The notes under the pieces were generated by a model. It did not search any database. It was not told the origin of the DNA and saw only the letters and a list, made by a program, of their open reading frames with translations. From the NCBI RefSeq assembly GCF_001648155.1, contig NZ_CP015199.1:310001-374000 (forward strand): 64,000 nt of DNA, given 5' to 3'. Below, in pieces: positions 51,034 through 59,950 of this stretch. Source of the DNA: Chryseobacterium glaciei (GTDB lineage Bacteria; Bacteroidota; Bacteroidia; Flavobacteriales; Weeksellaceae). The first letter of the stretch is position 1; every line of letters starts with the position of its first letter. A program made the position numbers and the translations under genes.

Positions 51034-51058
51034 AAAGGAGATGTAATACACCTCCTTT
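51034..51058 (-). terminator. Terminator of the porT operon
   Basis: Stem AAAGGAG/CTCCTTT with further pairs around an A-C mismatch (GGAGxTGT with ACAxCTCC), then TTTTTTG on the minus strand. Lies about 22 bases after the porT stop. Confidence 0.8.
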
Positions 51059-51079
51059 ATATTTTTTAAGCTTATTTTC

Positions 51080-51862
51080 TTATTCAAATTTCAATACAAA
51101 GAATACAGCTCTTGTTTGCAGTGTAGACATTGCAGCCGTCCAATAAGGCGGTGTATTGGCATTATCTGCCACCAACTCGTTGTTCATGATGAATGTTCCT
51201 CTGATCGCAGGCGTCAATTTAAATTTATTGAAATAAAACTGAATACCCATCTCAGCAGACCAAGCAAAATTATGCGTTGTAGATCTGAATACCTGTTGCA
51301 GGTTATCATCCGTAGAATCCGAATTAGACTGTAAATTCACAATATAATTCACCCCAGCAGCAACATAAGGTCTTGAGTTGTACCATCTTTGACCATGAAG
51401 TTCCAACATTACAGGAATATCAACCAAAGTAGATTTGATCTGTCTTGTTCTGTCTTTATCATTCAACGGAATTGGAATAAAAGGTGCATTCGTCAAAGTT
51501 CCCGCAGCGTACTGGTCGTTTGATTGTGTATTAAAAGTTAATTCCCTCTGAGCAAATTGCAAGCCTGGTTCAACTTTTAGATCCAAATAATCGTTCAGTC
51601 TCCATTTTGCGATCAAACCCGCTCCGAAGCTTTTACTATTTTTAGATGTAACAAGATTTTGGTTCCCTTCCATACCGTATCTTGGGTTAAGTACTATACG
51701 GTAGTCTACTATATTACCATTTAAATAAAACCCCCAACTGAATATCTGCTGGTCAAAATCTTCCAACTTGTCCATTCTGTTTCGGGTTCTAAATTGCGCG
51801 TCTGCAAAAACAGCAATATTTACTGAGGCTAAAACCAGTGCTTTTAATAGAAATTTATTCAT
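51080..51862 (-). CDS. porT: Outer membrane beta-barrel protein PorT, type IX secretion system assembly factor
   Basis: 260 residues, signal peptide MNKFLLKALVLASVNIAVFADAQ. The mature protein begins FRTRNRMDKLEDFDQQIFSWGFYLNGNIVDYRI and consists of aromatic-alternating strands to the C-terminal F, as in an 8-strand barrel. PorT/SprT is required for T9SS cargo secretion and gliding. In Flavobacteriia porT is commonly just downstream of menG/ubiE, as here (3-bp gap), which supports the call. Confidence 0.88.
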   Translation of the reverse strand: MNKFLLKALVLASVNIAVFADAQFRTRNRMDKLEDFDQQIFSWGFYLNGNIVDYRIVLNPRYGMEGNQNLVTSKNSKSFGAGLIAKWRLNDYLDLKVEPGLQFAQRELTFNTQSNDQYAAGTLTNAPFIPIPLNDKDRTRQIKSTLVDIPVMLELHGQRWYNSRPYVAAGVNYIVNLQSNSDSTDDNLQQVFRSTTHNFAWSAEMGIQFYFNKFKLTPAIRGTFIMNNELVADNANTPPYWTAAMSTLQTRAVFFVLKFE

Positions 51863-51865
51863 AGG

Positions 51866-52597
51866 TTACTTTGTTGCTTTATAAATTGTGGCTATACCTA
51901 AACTTAGTTTTTTATATTCAACTTTTTTAAATCCTGTATCTAAAAGAATTTGTCTCATCTTTTCCCCGAAAGGAAAAGCATTAACAGAATCCGGAAGGTA
52001 TGTGTATGCCCTATTATCTTTAGAAACCAATCTGCCGATGGCAGGTAATATATTTTTGAAATAAAACATATAAAATGGTGCTAAAAACCCCTCAACCTTT
52101 GAAAACTCCAGTATGTAAACACTCTTGTTATCCTTAACTACCCTTCTTAACTCTGCTAAACCTTTTGTAAGGTTCTCAAAATTCCTTACTCCAAATGCAA
52201 CGGAAACAGCATCGAATCTATTGTCCTCGAAAGGTAAATTTTCTGCATCCCCTTTTTGCATGGAAATTTTGCCGTCTAATTTAAGTTTTTTTATTTTAAT
52301 AACGCCAACATTTAACATTTGTTGCGATAAATCCAAACCAATTACTTTTGCATTGGTTCCTTTTTCAATAGTAATTGCCAGATCTCCCGTTCCAGTAGCC
52401 ACATCCAGCACTTCCTGCGGGTTATCTTTTTTCATCATATTTACCAATGTATTTCTCCACAAAACATCAATTTTCATGGATAAAACATGATTCAAAAGAT
52501 CATATTTCGGTGCAATATTGTCGAACATATCCTCTACCTGGCTCTTTTTTGTAGCCTCAGAATTGTAGGGCGTCACTTTGTTGATATCGTTTGTCAA
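51866..52597 (-). CDS. ubiE: Demethylmenaquinone methyltransferase
   Basis: 243-residue SAM-dependent C-methyltransferase, last step of menaquinone synthesis (also called menG). Motifs: DMFDNIAPKYDLLNHVLSMKIDVLWR near the N-terminus, VLDVATGTGDLAI (SAM site) at about 62-74, IGLDLSQQMLNVG, DAVSVAFGVRNFENL and VYILEFS. The TTG at 52,597 is taken as start since it opens the conserved TNDINKVTPYNSEATKK leader; TTG and the upstream gene's TGA overlap (TTGA), so translation is probably coupled. Confidence 0.96.
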   Translation of the reverse strand: MTNDINKVTPYNSEATKKSQVEDMFDNIAPKYDLLNHVLSMKIDVLWRNTLVNMMKKDNPQEVLDVATGTGDLAITIEKGTNAKVIGLDLSQQMLNVGVIKIKKLKLDGKISMQKGDAENLPFEDNRFDAVSVAFGVRNFENLTKGLAELRRVVKDNKSVYILEFSKVEGFLAPFYMFYFKNILPAIGRLVSKDNRAYTYLPDSVNAFPFGEKMRQILLDTGFKKVEYKKLSLGIATIYKATK

Positions 52598-53163
52598 AAC
52601 TTGTAATATTCTTTATAATAATTAAGGAAATCTTGTTTTCTGAAGATCTTTGATCTTGATTCTACCTGCTGTACATTTTTGATCATTTTATCATAATCTT
52701 CATCTACATTATAGTAAAAATCGTCTGTATAAAGCTTATTGAAGCGTTTTGGCGCCCCAAAATACTGCTTTCCGTCTATAACGGTCTTATCCAGCGCCAA
52801 AAGTAATGAATCTTTTTTAAGATTGTACCCATAATATTGACGATTAACATAATAATCTTCATGAGCAATATTCAAAAGCCCACGGATTTTATTCACTTCA
52901 AATGCAGAATCATAGAGTAATTTCTTATTCTGATCAAAAACTTTGATGGCATTTTTACCCTGTTTAAGATCCACATGCACAAACTGTCCTGCGGAAATAA
53001 TTCCTTCAGAACCGTTATTAATCTTGTAATAATAGGTATTGGGGGTAGGATTATCTACTAAGTAATAATTTTTCTTAGCTAAAAAGAAGAAGTAAATCCC
53101 AAAGGCCATCATAAACACCACAACAGCAATCGCTAAACCTTTTAAAGATGGATTATTTTTCAT
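52594..53163 (-). CDS. Membrane-anchored protein of unknown function upstream of ubiE
   Basis: 189 residues: short cytoplasmic end, one transmembrane helix (about 9-27), and a periplasmic part rich in Tyr and Lys (DYYVNRQYYGYNLKKDSL, ending DFLNYYKEYYKF). The 3' end overlaps the start of ubiE by four bases. It is the first gene of the operon with ubiE and porT and has a TAAATTTG box 22 bases before its ATG. No known family; the repeated occurrence with menG-porT would make a T9SS or envelope role worth testing. Confidence 0.75.
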   Translation of the reverse strand: MKNNPSLKGLAIAVVVFMMAFGIYFFFLAKKNYYLVDNPTPNTYYYKINNGSEGIISAGQFVHVDLKQGKNAIKVFDQNKKLLYDSAFEVNKIRGLLNIAHEDYYVNRQYYGYNLKKDSLLLALDKTVIDGKQYFGAPKRFNKLYTDDFYYNVDEDYDKMIKNVQQVESRSKIFRKQDFLNYYKEYYKF

Positions 53164-53185
53164 AGATTGTAAAGTACAATTTTTG

Positions 53186-53193
53186 CAAATTTA
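53186..53193 (-). promoter_or_regulatory. -7 box TAAATTTG of the ubiE-porT operon
   Basis: TAnnTTTG match on the minus strand, divergent from the box of the KAS III gene at 53,231. Confidence 0.6.
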
Positions 53194-53230
53194 ATAATAT
53201 TTTTAATTCTTTCTTATTAATATTAATTAT

Positions 53231-53238
53231 TAACTTTG
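53231..53238 (+). promoter_or_regulatory. -7 box TAACTTTG of the KAS III gene
   Basis: TAnnTTTG match 27 bases before the ATG at 53,266; no good -33 element. Confidence 0.6.
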
Positions 53239-53265
53239 CGTCTTTAAAAAAAATCATTTAAACGA

Positions 53266-54333
53266 ATGCCGAATACAATCATTATTGGTTCCGGATCTTA
53301 TATTCCTAATAGAGTTATTGGTAGAGACTATTTCATGGATGCTGAGTTCTATACGGATGAAGGTGAAAAAATAGAAAAACCTACAGAAGAAATCATCTCA
53401 AAATTTGTAGAAATTACAGAAATTGAAGAACGTAGGTATATTGAAGACGATAATTCTAACTCAAGGATTGGTTACGAGGCATCCAAAATTGCCATTGAAG
53501 ATGCAAAAGTAAATCCCGAGGAAATTGATTACATCATTTACGCAAGTAATTTTGGTGAGGTGAGTACAGCTGGTCTTGTGAATTTCATGCCAACGATGGC
53601 TGCTAGAGTAAAAAACCACTTAGGCATCAGAAACAGAAAGTGTATTACTTATGACATGATTTTCGGATGTCCGGGATGGGTGGAAGCAATGATTTTGGCT
53701 GATAATTTAATTAAAGCTAACGTTGCCAAGACAATTCTAGTTGTTGGCAGTGAGACTTTAAGCCGCGTTACAGATCCTTACGACAGAAATAAAATGATTT
53801 TTGCAGATGGAGCCGGAGCAGTTGTTGTAATAGCTACTGAAGAAGAAAATGTGGGAATCATTAACCACAATACAATCTGTGATAACGGTCCTGAACTTGA
53901 TTATTTAGTAAGCGCAGGTTCTCTTAATAAAGAAGCAGATCAGGAAAAATTTTACATCAGAATGCTTGGAAGGAAAATTTATGAGTACGCTCTTAAAAAC
54001 GTTCCTGTAGCTGTAAAAGAAACGATTGATGATGCAGGACTTTCTATTGAAGATATTGATAAAATATTAATTCACCAGGCAAACGCTAAAATGGATTATG
54101 CAATGATCGAAAGAATTCACAGGCTTTATCATGTGAAAGATTATGATCATTCAATCTCTCCTATGACGATCCAGAAGCTGGGAAATTCTTCCGTAGCAAC
54201 AATTCCTACATTATTTGATTTAATAATTAAAGGAAAACTGGAGGGTCATTCGTTTAAAGATAAAGGTAACATTGTTATGGCTTCGGTTGGTGCCGGAATG
54301 AACATCAATGCTATCGTTTATAGATTTCCTTAA
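53266..54333 (+). CDS. 3-oxoacyl-ACP synthase III family protein
   Basis: 355 residues, thiolase-fold condensing enzyme. Catalytic Cys in IFGCPGWVEAM at about 129-137, His in ILIHQANAKMDY at about 267-278, Asn in KLGNSSVATIP at about 302-312. An acidic insertion of about 25 residues early in the protein (YTDEGEKIEKPTEEIISKF) differs from classical FabH, suggesting a specialised starter condensation rather than housekeeping FabH. Not next to other fatty-acid, polyketide or flexirubin genes. Terminator follows. Confidence 0.88.
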   Translation: MPNTIIIGSGSYIPNRVIGRDYFMDAEFYTDEGEKIEKPTEEIISKFVEITEIEERRYIEDDNSNSRIGYEASKIAIEDAKVNPEEIDYIIYASNFGEVSTAGLVNFMPTMAARVKNHLGIRNRKCITYDMIFGCPGWVEAMILADNLIKANVAKTILVVGSETLSRVTDPYDRNKMIFADGAGAVVVIATEEENVGIINHNTICDNGPELDYLVSAGSLNKEADQEKFYIRMLGRKIYEYALKNVPVAVKETIDDAGLSIEDIDKILIHQANAKMDYAMIERIHRLYHVKDYDHSISPMTIQKLGNSSVATIPTLFDLIIKGKLEGHSFKDKGNIVMASVGAGMNINAIVYRFP

Positions 54334-54353
54334 GAATATTTAATTAAAAATAT

Positions 54354-54389
54354 AAAAAGCACAGGGAAGTTATTCTTTGTGCTTTTTTT
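54354..54389 (+). terminator. Terminator of the KAS III gene
   Basis: 10-bp stem AAAAAGCACA/TGTGCTTTTT with 14-base loop and seven T. A GTG inside it would open a longer frame of the next gene, which is why that start is rejected. Confidence 0.78.
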
Positions 54390-54399
54390 AAACATTATT

Positions 54400-55605
54400 A
54401 TGCAAAGAAATTTTTTATTTATTGCCGCGATCTTCTTATTTTTAGAAGTCTATATCTACCAGGCAATAAGAACGTTAACGGATAACTCATGGATAAGAGC
54501 CGGATATTGGATTGTATCTTTGGCTGTTTACGGATTTTTCGCCTACGAAGTTTCCCACTTCCAAAGATCGGATAGAAGTACGGTGAGGGCGCAAATCATG
54601 ATCTCTTTATTTTTAATCTTTATTTTACCTAAAATTTTTATCGTTCTGTTTTTATTGATTGATGATATTTTCAGAACAGGAGGTTACTTAATTGGGCTAA
54701 CGAGGCCAACTGAGAACTTTTTCCCAGAAAGAAGAAAGTTTTTAAGCATTATGGGACTTGGTTTAGGAGGTGTACTTTCGGCATTGTTTATTGATGGAAT
54801 CACTTTTGGAAAATACCGTCATAAAGTAAGAAGAGTGAGAATAAATTTCACCAACCTTCCGAAAAGCTTTAAAGGCTATAAAATCATACAAATCTCAGAC
54901 GTTCATAGCGGAAGTTTCTCTGATCCAAGTAAATTGGAACATGCAATTGATTTAATTAATGAACAAAACCCTGATTTAGTTCTATTTACAGGAGATATGG
55001 TGAATAATATTGCGGATGAGTTCAAACCATTTATTCCTTTATTTTCAAAAATTAAAGCGAAGGATGGCAAGTTTGCCGTTCTTGGAAACCACGATTATGC
55101 AGATTACGTAACATGGACTTCATTAGATGCCAAGAAGAAAAATCTTGACACCCTAATCGATTACGAAAAACAAGCAGGCTTCGATATGTTGAGAAACGAA
55201 CATAGAGTAATTGAGAAAAACGGTGAGAAAATCTACATTTTAGGTGTTGAAAACTGGGGATTAAAACCTTTTCCTCAATTTGGAAAGCTAGACGATGCCT
55301 TAAAAGGAGTTCCGGAATCAGCAACAAAAATATTAATGAGCCACGACCCTACCCATTTCGATTACGTGGTTAAAAAACACCCGATAGATGTTCATTTGAC
55401 ACTTTCTGGTCACACACACGGAATGCAATTTGGTTTAGATTTAAAAAATATAAAATGGTCGCCCGTTCAATACCGTTACCCAAAATGGGCTGATTTATAT
55501 GAAAGTGAAGGAAAAATGCTTTATGTAAACAGAGGATTTGGTGTGCTGGGTTATCCTGGAAGAGTTGGAGTTTTGCCGGAAATTACGCTTTTTGAATTGG
55601 CTTAA
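54400..55605 (+). CDS. Membrane-anchored metallophosphoesterase (YkuE/YaeI-like)
   Basis: 401 residues from the ATG at 54,400; a longer frame would begin within the terminator. About four transmembrane helices in the first 150 residues (LFIAAIFLFLEVYIY, WIVSLAVYGFFAY, IFILPKIFIVLFLLI, LGLGGVLSALF), then a calcineurin-like domain with the five metal motifs: IIQISDVHSG, LFTGDMVNN, VLGNHDYADY, ILMSHDP and LSGHTHGMQFG. Members hydrolyse phosphodiesters, some acting on UDP-diacylglucosamine; the substrate here is unknown. The anchoring segment is longer than in YaeI. Confidence 0.92.
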   Translation: MQRNFLFIAAIFLFLEVYIYQAIRTLTDNSWIRAGYWIVSLAVYGFFAYEVSHFQRSDRSTVRAQIMISLFLIFILPKIFIVLFLLIDDIFRTGGYLIGLTRPTENFFPERRKFLSIMGLGLGGVLSALFIDGITFGKYRHKVRRVRINFTNLPKSFKGYKIIQISDVHSGSFSDPSKLEHAIDLINEQNPDLVLFTGDMVNNIADEFKPFIPLFSKIKAKDGKFAVLGNHDYADYVTWTSLDAKKKNLDTLIDYEKQAGFDMLRNEHRVIEKNGEKIYILGVENWGLKPFPQFGKLDDALKGVPESATKILMSHDPTHFDYVVKKHPIDVHLTLSGHTHGMQFGLDLKNIKWSPVQYRYPKWADLYESEGKMLYVNRGFGVLGYPGRVGVLPEITLFELA

Positions 55606-55927
55606 TTTTAAACACAAATAACACTAATTTTTTGCACGAATAACACAAATATTCTTAATCTAAAAAGTTTTAGAGAGTTTTTTTAACGCAAAGATTTTAT
55701 TTTGAGCATTATATATTTAAGGGAGTAAAGATGAATCAACTTATTGATTTGATTAAACTATCGTTTCAGCTTCGCGAAGCAAATTTATTTGCCTTTGCTA
55801 TCTAAAAATCAACAGCTTTAATAATTATATCTTTGCGTTTAAATTAATTTTCTAGGCACAAATACATTAATATTTCCACAAATTAAAACACAAACATCTG
55901 TGTAAATCTGTGAAATCAGTGGGAAAA
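55606..55927. other. Gene-free repeat-rich gap
   Basis: 322 bp. Contains an inverted repeat AACGCAAAGAT (55,685-55,695) with ATCTTTGCGTT (55,829-55,839), a 12-base palindrome GCTTCGCGAAGC at 55,769-55,780 at the centre, and flanking words such as ACACAAATAACAC and ATCTGTGTAAATCTGTGAAATCAGTGG, common in flavobacterial intergenic repeats. No open frame or RNA was recognised. Confidence 0.7.
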
Positions 55928-56680
55928 TTAAAAAATATAATCTTTCATACGAGAAGTCGCCATGTCATTCTCGTTGATCCAGGTAAGGAGGGCATCTAAT
56001 TTGTCCTCCATTTTTCTGCCCGAAAACAAGCTTCTGTAATATGGAATGTCAAATTGATATTTTTTGAAATCGGTGAACTGCCAAGAATTAAGATAGATCA
56101 AAACAAAGTCATCATTCTTCAATGTTTCAAACACCATATTTCTGTAATATTTCATCGGTAAGATCTGAAACATAAAATCATTATACGGCAATTGAAAGTA
56201 AGGAGAAATACTTTCCGGAATAATACTCAATCCATCCTCTTCTGTGATCTCTGTATTTCTTTTTAGACGCTTAAAAGGAAAAAGAATATTCGCATTATCG
56301 ATATTGGAAACATAATTAAATTCCAACAATTTTAAACTTTCCTGAGGTTGCTTAAAATCTTTTTGTCGGATTCCGCGGATCTGTTTTTCGAGAAAATCCT
56401 GCGTATTTTTTTTGACATTTTCAATTTCCTGAAGACCGGAATTTTTATTGTAAAAAGCAATTTCATGCCCTTGGGATGAAATTGCTTTTATTAAATTTTT
56501 AAGTTTTTCGGCGATAGAAATCTCCACAAAAAAACTTGCTTTTACATCATGAATATCTAAAATTCTAAGAATAGCTTTTGTATTATCTTCTGTAATTTTC
56601 AGTCTTTCTTCATCAGTGATTTGAAGGTCGTTTTTCACGCCTGCTTCAATATTCATAATGTTAAAAGTGAATAATATCAT
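55928..56680 (-). CDS. Polysaccharide deacetylase-like protein, catalytic motifs degenerate
   Basis: 250 residues. Fold and C-terminus match the NodB/DUF3473-type deacetylase (SPYFQLPYNDFMFQILPMKYYRNM and DDFVLIYLNSWQFTDFKKYQFDIPYYRSLF). The metal-binding DD of motif 1 is replaced (TFNIMNIEA where TFDxE or TFDD is expected), motif 2 keeps the first His (GHEIAFYNK) but lacks the HSxxH second His, and motif 3 RxP is absent. Likely a pseudoenzyme or binding protein for cell-surface glycan. Upstream is the threonine dehydrogenase gene, 85 bp apart. Confidence 0.82.
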   Translation of the reverse strand: MILFTFNIMNIEAGVKNDLQITDEERLKITEDNTKAILRILDIHDVKASFFVEISIAEKLKNLIKAISSQGHEIAFYNKNSGLQEIENVKKNTQDFLEKQIRGIRQKDFKQPQESLKLLEFNYVSNIDNANILFPFKRLKRNTEITEEDGLSIIPESISPYFQLPYNDFMFQILPMKYYRNMVFETLKNDDFVLIYLNSWQFTDFKKYQFDIPYYRSLFSGRKMEDKLDALLTWINENDMATSRMKDYIF

Positions 56681-56765
56681 TTAAACTAAGTTTTAGATAA
56701 AATTTATATTTAATTATTAATCAGATGTTAAAGTATATTTTAATTAAAGCTTAACTTTAGATAAA

Positions 56766-57731
56766 TTAATCTTTACCTAATTTCACTTTAAGATTCTTGA
56801 TCATGTCTTTAGACATTTCAGAAATTCCGAAATCATAGGTTAATCCCCAATCTTTTTTCGCTACAGAATCATCAATGGATGCCGGCCAAGAATCTGCAAT
56901 TGCCTGTCTGAAATCCGGTTTATAATCGATCTCAAAACCTGGAATTTCTTTCTTAATTTCTTCTGCCAATTCTTTTGGAGTGAAAGACATTCCACCCAAA
57001 TTATAAGACGAACGAACCGTTACACTTTCTTTCGGAGCGTCCATTAATTTCAATGTTGCGTTAATTGCATCATCCATATATAACATCGGCATTCCTGTAT
57101 TTTCAGAAATAAAACTTGTGTATTTTCCTTCTTCAATTGCTTCATAAAAAATCTCCACAGCGTAATCTGTAGTACCTCCACCTGCAGGAGTTTTCCATGA
57201 GATCAATCCCGGATATCTGATACTTCTTACGTCTACTCCATACTTATCGAAATAATATTCGCACCATTTTTCACCTGCCATTTTAGAAATTCCGTACACC
57301 GTTGTAGGATTTAAAACAACATCCTGCGCTACATTTTCTTTAGGAATTCCTTTCCCGAAAACAGCGATAGAACTTGGCCAAAATATCTTTTTAAGAAGAC
57401 CTTCTTTTGCCATTTCACAAAATTGAAGAAGAGGTTCAAGGTTTAATTTCCAAGCGAAAATTGGCTGCTTTTCAGAAGTTCCTGACAATAATGAAGCCAA
57501 ATGATAAACAGTTGTAATGTCGTAATCTTTGATGACCTGCTTTACCAACTGAGTATTTGTAACGTCCATTCTTTCGTAATGACCTGCAGCAGTAATGCCT
57601 TTTTGCCATCTGTCTAGTCCAGAAGCCACTACATTTTCTGCACCGTGGATCTCAACAAGTCTATTCGTAAGCTCGGTGCCGATCTGTCCCAAAGCACCCG
57701 TAATTAGTATTCTTTCCGTATAGGATTCCAT
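56766..57731 (-). CDS. L-threonine 3-dehydrogenase, short-chain/epimerase type
   Basis: 321 residues. Oxidises L-threonine to 2-amino-3-ketobutyrate with NAD. Rossmann motif ITGALGQIGTELTNRL at about 10-25; catalytic YxxxK is Y-G-I-S-K in PTTVYGISKMAGE at about 143-155; Ser/Thr in SSIAVFG and the GLISWKTPAGGGTTDYAVEIFYEAI region, which marks the SDR-type threonine dehydrogenase clade also found in Flavobacterium and Trypanosoma. The kbl partner is not adjacent. Has a TATTTTTG box at 57,761-57,768. Confidence 0.9.
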   Translation of the reverse strand: MESYTERILITGALGQIGTELTNRLVEIHGAENVVASGLDRWQKGITAAGHYERMDVTNTQLVKQVIKDYDITTVYHLASLLSGTSEKQPIFAWKLNLEPLLQFCEMAKEGLLKKIFWPSSIAVFGKGIPKENVAQDVVLNPTTVYGISKMAGEKWCEYYFDKYGVDVRSIRYPGLISWKTPAGGGTTDYAVEIFYEAIEEGKYTSFISENTGMPMLYMDDAINATLKLMDAPKESVTVRSSYNLGGMSFTPKELAEEIKKEIPGFEIDYKPDFRQAIADSWPASIDDSVAKKDWGLTYDFGISEMSKDMIKNLKVKLGKD

Positions 57732-57760
57732 TTTTACTTTTTTATTATGATGATCAAAAG

Positions 57761-57768
57761 CAAAAATA
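57761..57768 (-). promoter_or_regulatory. -7 box TATTTTTG of the threonine dehydrogenase gene
   Basis: TAnnTTTG match on the minus strand, 29 bases before the ATG. Confidence 0.55.
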
Positions 57769-57824
57769 GAAATTTTAGACCCTATTCTAAAACAAAATTG
57801 TAAATTCGATTATAATTTTTAAAA

Positions 57825-59513
57825 ATGAAAAAGTTAATTATTTCGATCATTCTGTTTTCTCATTCGGTTTCAGCACAATACACCGATATCAACATCGTAA
57901 AAGAAGTTAAGGTTAAAAATAAAGGAGTTGTTGTTTCTGCGCATCCTTTGGCCAGTGAAGCCGGGGCAAAAATCCTTAAAATGGGAGGAAATGCCTATGA
58001 TGCAATTACTGCCACACAATACGCTCTAGCCGTTGTCTATCCCCAAGCCGGAAATATCGGCGGTGGTGGATTTTTAGTTGGAGCGAAAAGTAATGGCGAA
58101 AAGTTCACTATCGATTACCGCGAAACAGCTCCCAAAAAAGCTTCTAGAGATATGTATCTTGATAAAAACGGTAAAGCAAACACAGATTTATCTCAAAATG
58201 GAAGATTAGCAGTTGGAATCCCCGGAAGTATTGCCGGATTTTTTGCGACTTTAAAATATTGTAAACTTCCTATGAATCAAATCATTCAACCAGCAATTGA
58301 TTTAGCTGAAAAAGGTTTTGCGATTACAGATAAGGAAGCTGATATGTTGAACTCGCAAAGAGAACATTTCCAAAAACATAATAAATCGACTATCCTTTTC
58401 GTGAAAGACACCCCGTGGAAAGCCGGAGATCTATTGATACAGAAAGAATTAGCAGAAACTTTAAAACTCATTCAAAAATTAGGAGCTAAAGGATTTTATG
58501 AAGGAAAAACTGCCGATCTTTTGATTGCCGAAATGAAAAAAGGAAACGGAATCATCACTTTAGAGGACTTAAAAAACTATAAAGTGGCCGAAAGAAAAGC
58601 TTTAGAATTCGATTATAAGGGAAGTAATGTTGTTACGATGCCTTTACCTTCAAGTGGCGGTGTACTTTTAGCTCAAATGTTGAGAATGGCCGCTTTTGAA
58701 AATTTAGAAAAGTATCAGCAAAACTCCACTCCCGTCGTACAGATTATGGTGGAAGCCGAAAGAAGAGCGTACGCTGACAGAGCAGAATACATGGGAGATC
58801 CTGATTTTATTGAAGATAAAACGTCTTATCTAATCTCTGATGAATATTTAAAAAACAGATGGAAAAGCTTCAGTTTTAATAAAGCAACTCCAAGTTCAGA
58901 GGTTGGAAAAATTATTAAACAACCTAAAGAATCAACAGAAACCACCCATATTTCAGTTATTGACAAAGATGGAAATGCAGCAGCAGCAGTAACCACAACT
59001 CTTAACGGCTATTACGGCAGCAAAGTATTAGTAACAGGCGCAGGATTCTTTTTAAATAACGAAATGGATGATTTCTCGGTAAAGCCTGGCGTTCCCAATA
59101 TGTTTGGAGCTGTGGGCGGAGAAGCTAATTCAATTCAACCTAATAAAAGGATGCTTTCTTCCATGACCCCAACTATTATTCTGAAAAACGGAAAACCTTA
59201 TATGGTTGTTGGAACTCCCGGAGGAACTACAATTCCTACTTCGGTTTATCAGTCTATCGTTGATGTTGTTGATTTTAAATTGAATGCCAATATATCCGTT
59301 AATGCTCCGAAATTCCATCACCAATGGCTTCCTGAAACGGTTTCTGTTGAAAATAACTTTCCGGAAGCAACAATTTCAGAATTAAAAGCTAAAAATTATG
59401 TGATTGAAAAAGTAAAATATATTGGAAAAACAGAAATGATTCTTATTGATGATACTGCAACTATTCACGCAGTTGCAGATGGTCGTGGAGATGATTCTGT
59501 TGCGGTGGAATAA
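57825..59513 (+). CDS. ggt: Gamma-glutamyltransferase
   Basis: 562-residue periplasmic Ntn-hydrolase that cleaves gamma-glutamyl bonds of glutathione and peptides. Signal peptide MKKLIISIILFSHSVSAQ. The N-terminal subunit carries the GNAYDAITATQYALAVVYPQAGNIGGGGFLV signature and SSGGVLLAQMLRM; the autocatalytic nucleophile Thr is in ESTETTHISVID at about residue 370, followed by NNEMDDFSV and GGTTIPTSV. Length and cleavage site are normal. A terminator hairpin lies about 200 bp downstream. Confidence 0.95.
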   Translation: MKKLIISIILFSHSVSAQYTDINIVKEVKVKNKGVVVSAHPLASEAGAKILKMGGNAYDAITATQYALAVVYPQAGNIGGGGFLVGAKSNGEKFTIDYRETAPKKASRDMYLDKNGKANTDLSQNGRLAVGIPGSIAGFFATLKYCKLPMNQIIQPAIDLAEKGFAITDKEADMLNSQREHFQKHNKSTILFVKDTPWKAGDLLIQKELAETLKLIQKLGAKGFYEGKTADLLIAEMKKGNGIITLEDLKNYKVAERKALEFDYKGSNVVTMPLPSSGGVLLAQMLRMAAFENLEKYQQNSTPVVQIMVEAERRAYADRAEYMGDPDFIEDKTSYLISDEYLKNRWKSFSFNKATPSSEVGKIIKQPKESTETTHISVIDKDGNAAAAVTTTLNGYYGSKVLVTGAGFFLNNEMDDFSVKPGVPNMFGAVGGEANSIQPNKRMLSSMTPTIILKNGKPYMVVGTPGGTTIPTSVYQSIVDVVDFKLNANISVNAPKFHHQWLPETVSVENNFPEATISELKAKNYVIEKVKYIGKTEMILIDDTATIHAVADGRGDDSVAVE

Positions 59514-59950
59514 TTTTCCTTTGATTATTCTTAGAATCTAAGTTAATAAATGAAGGAAAAATGCTTCGACTGTTTCTTGCTCAGCTTGAAATCACTCAAA
59601 ATTAACCATCATAACAACAATTGGTATTAGAAGTGTCATGCTGACACGAATTAGTCGAAGTGTCTAAAATATCTATAAAATTTTAAATCGTTCGTTTCAG
59701 CGCTACCGTTTAAAATAACAACACACTCATTTATAGTGTGTTGTTATTTTTCCCAATCCTCAAATAGAAATATAGCTACTTATAAACTAATAACACTCAA
59801 GTTTGAAATTAATAATTAATTTTACTGAAGGTAGTACCTCGTGATAAATTTACAGGACTGAATATTTTTGAAATCACTGTTATTTAAGGAAAACTACATC
59901 ATCAAAAATTAATTGCAACACATTTATAGTTAATAAAAATAAAACGGAAA
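59514..59950. other. Gap with repeats, strong terminator and PhzF promoter
   Basis: 437 bp. Holds a GTGTCATGCTGACAC-type palindrome (about 59,633-59,647) next to GTCGAAGTGTC, the AATAACAACACACT terminator at 59,712-59,751, and a TATTTTTG box at 59,863-59,870 in front of the PhzF gene. No gene. Confidence 0.65.
59712..59751 (+). terminator. Strong bidirectional hairpin (16-bp stem)
   Basis: Perfect 16-bp stem (59,712-59,727 with 59,735-59,750), loop CATTTAT, T tail. Likely ends transcription from ggt. Confidence 0.83.
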
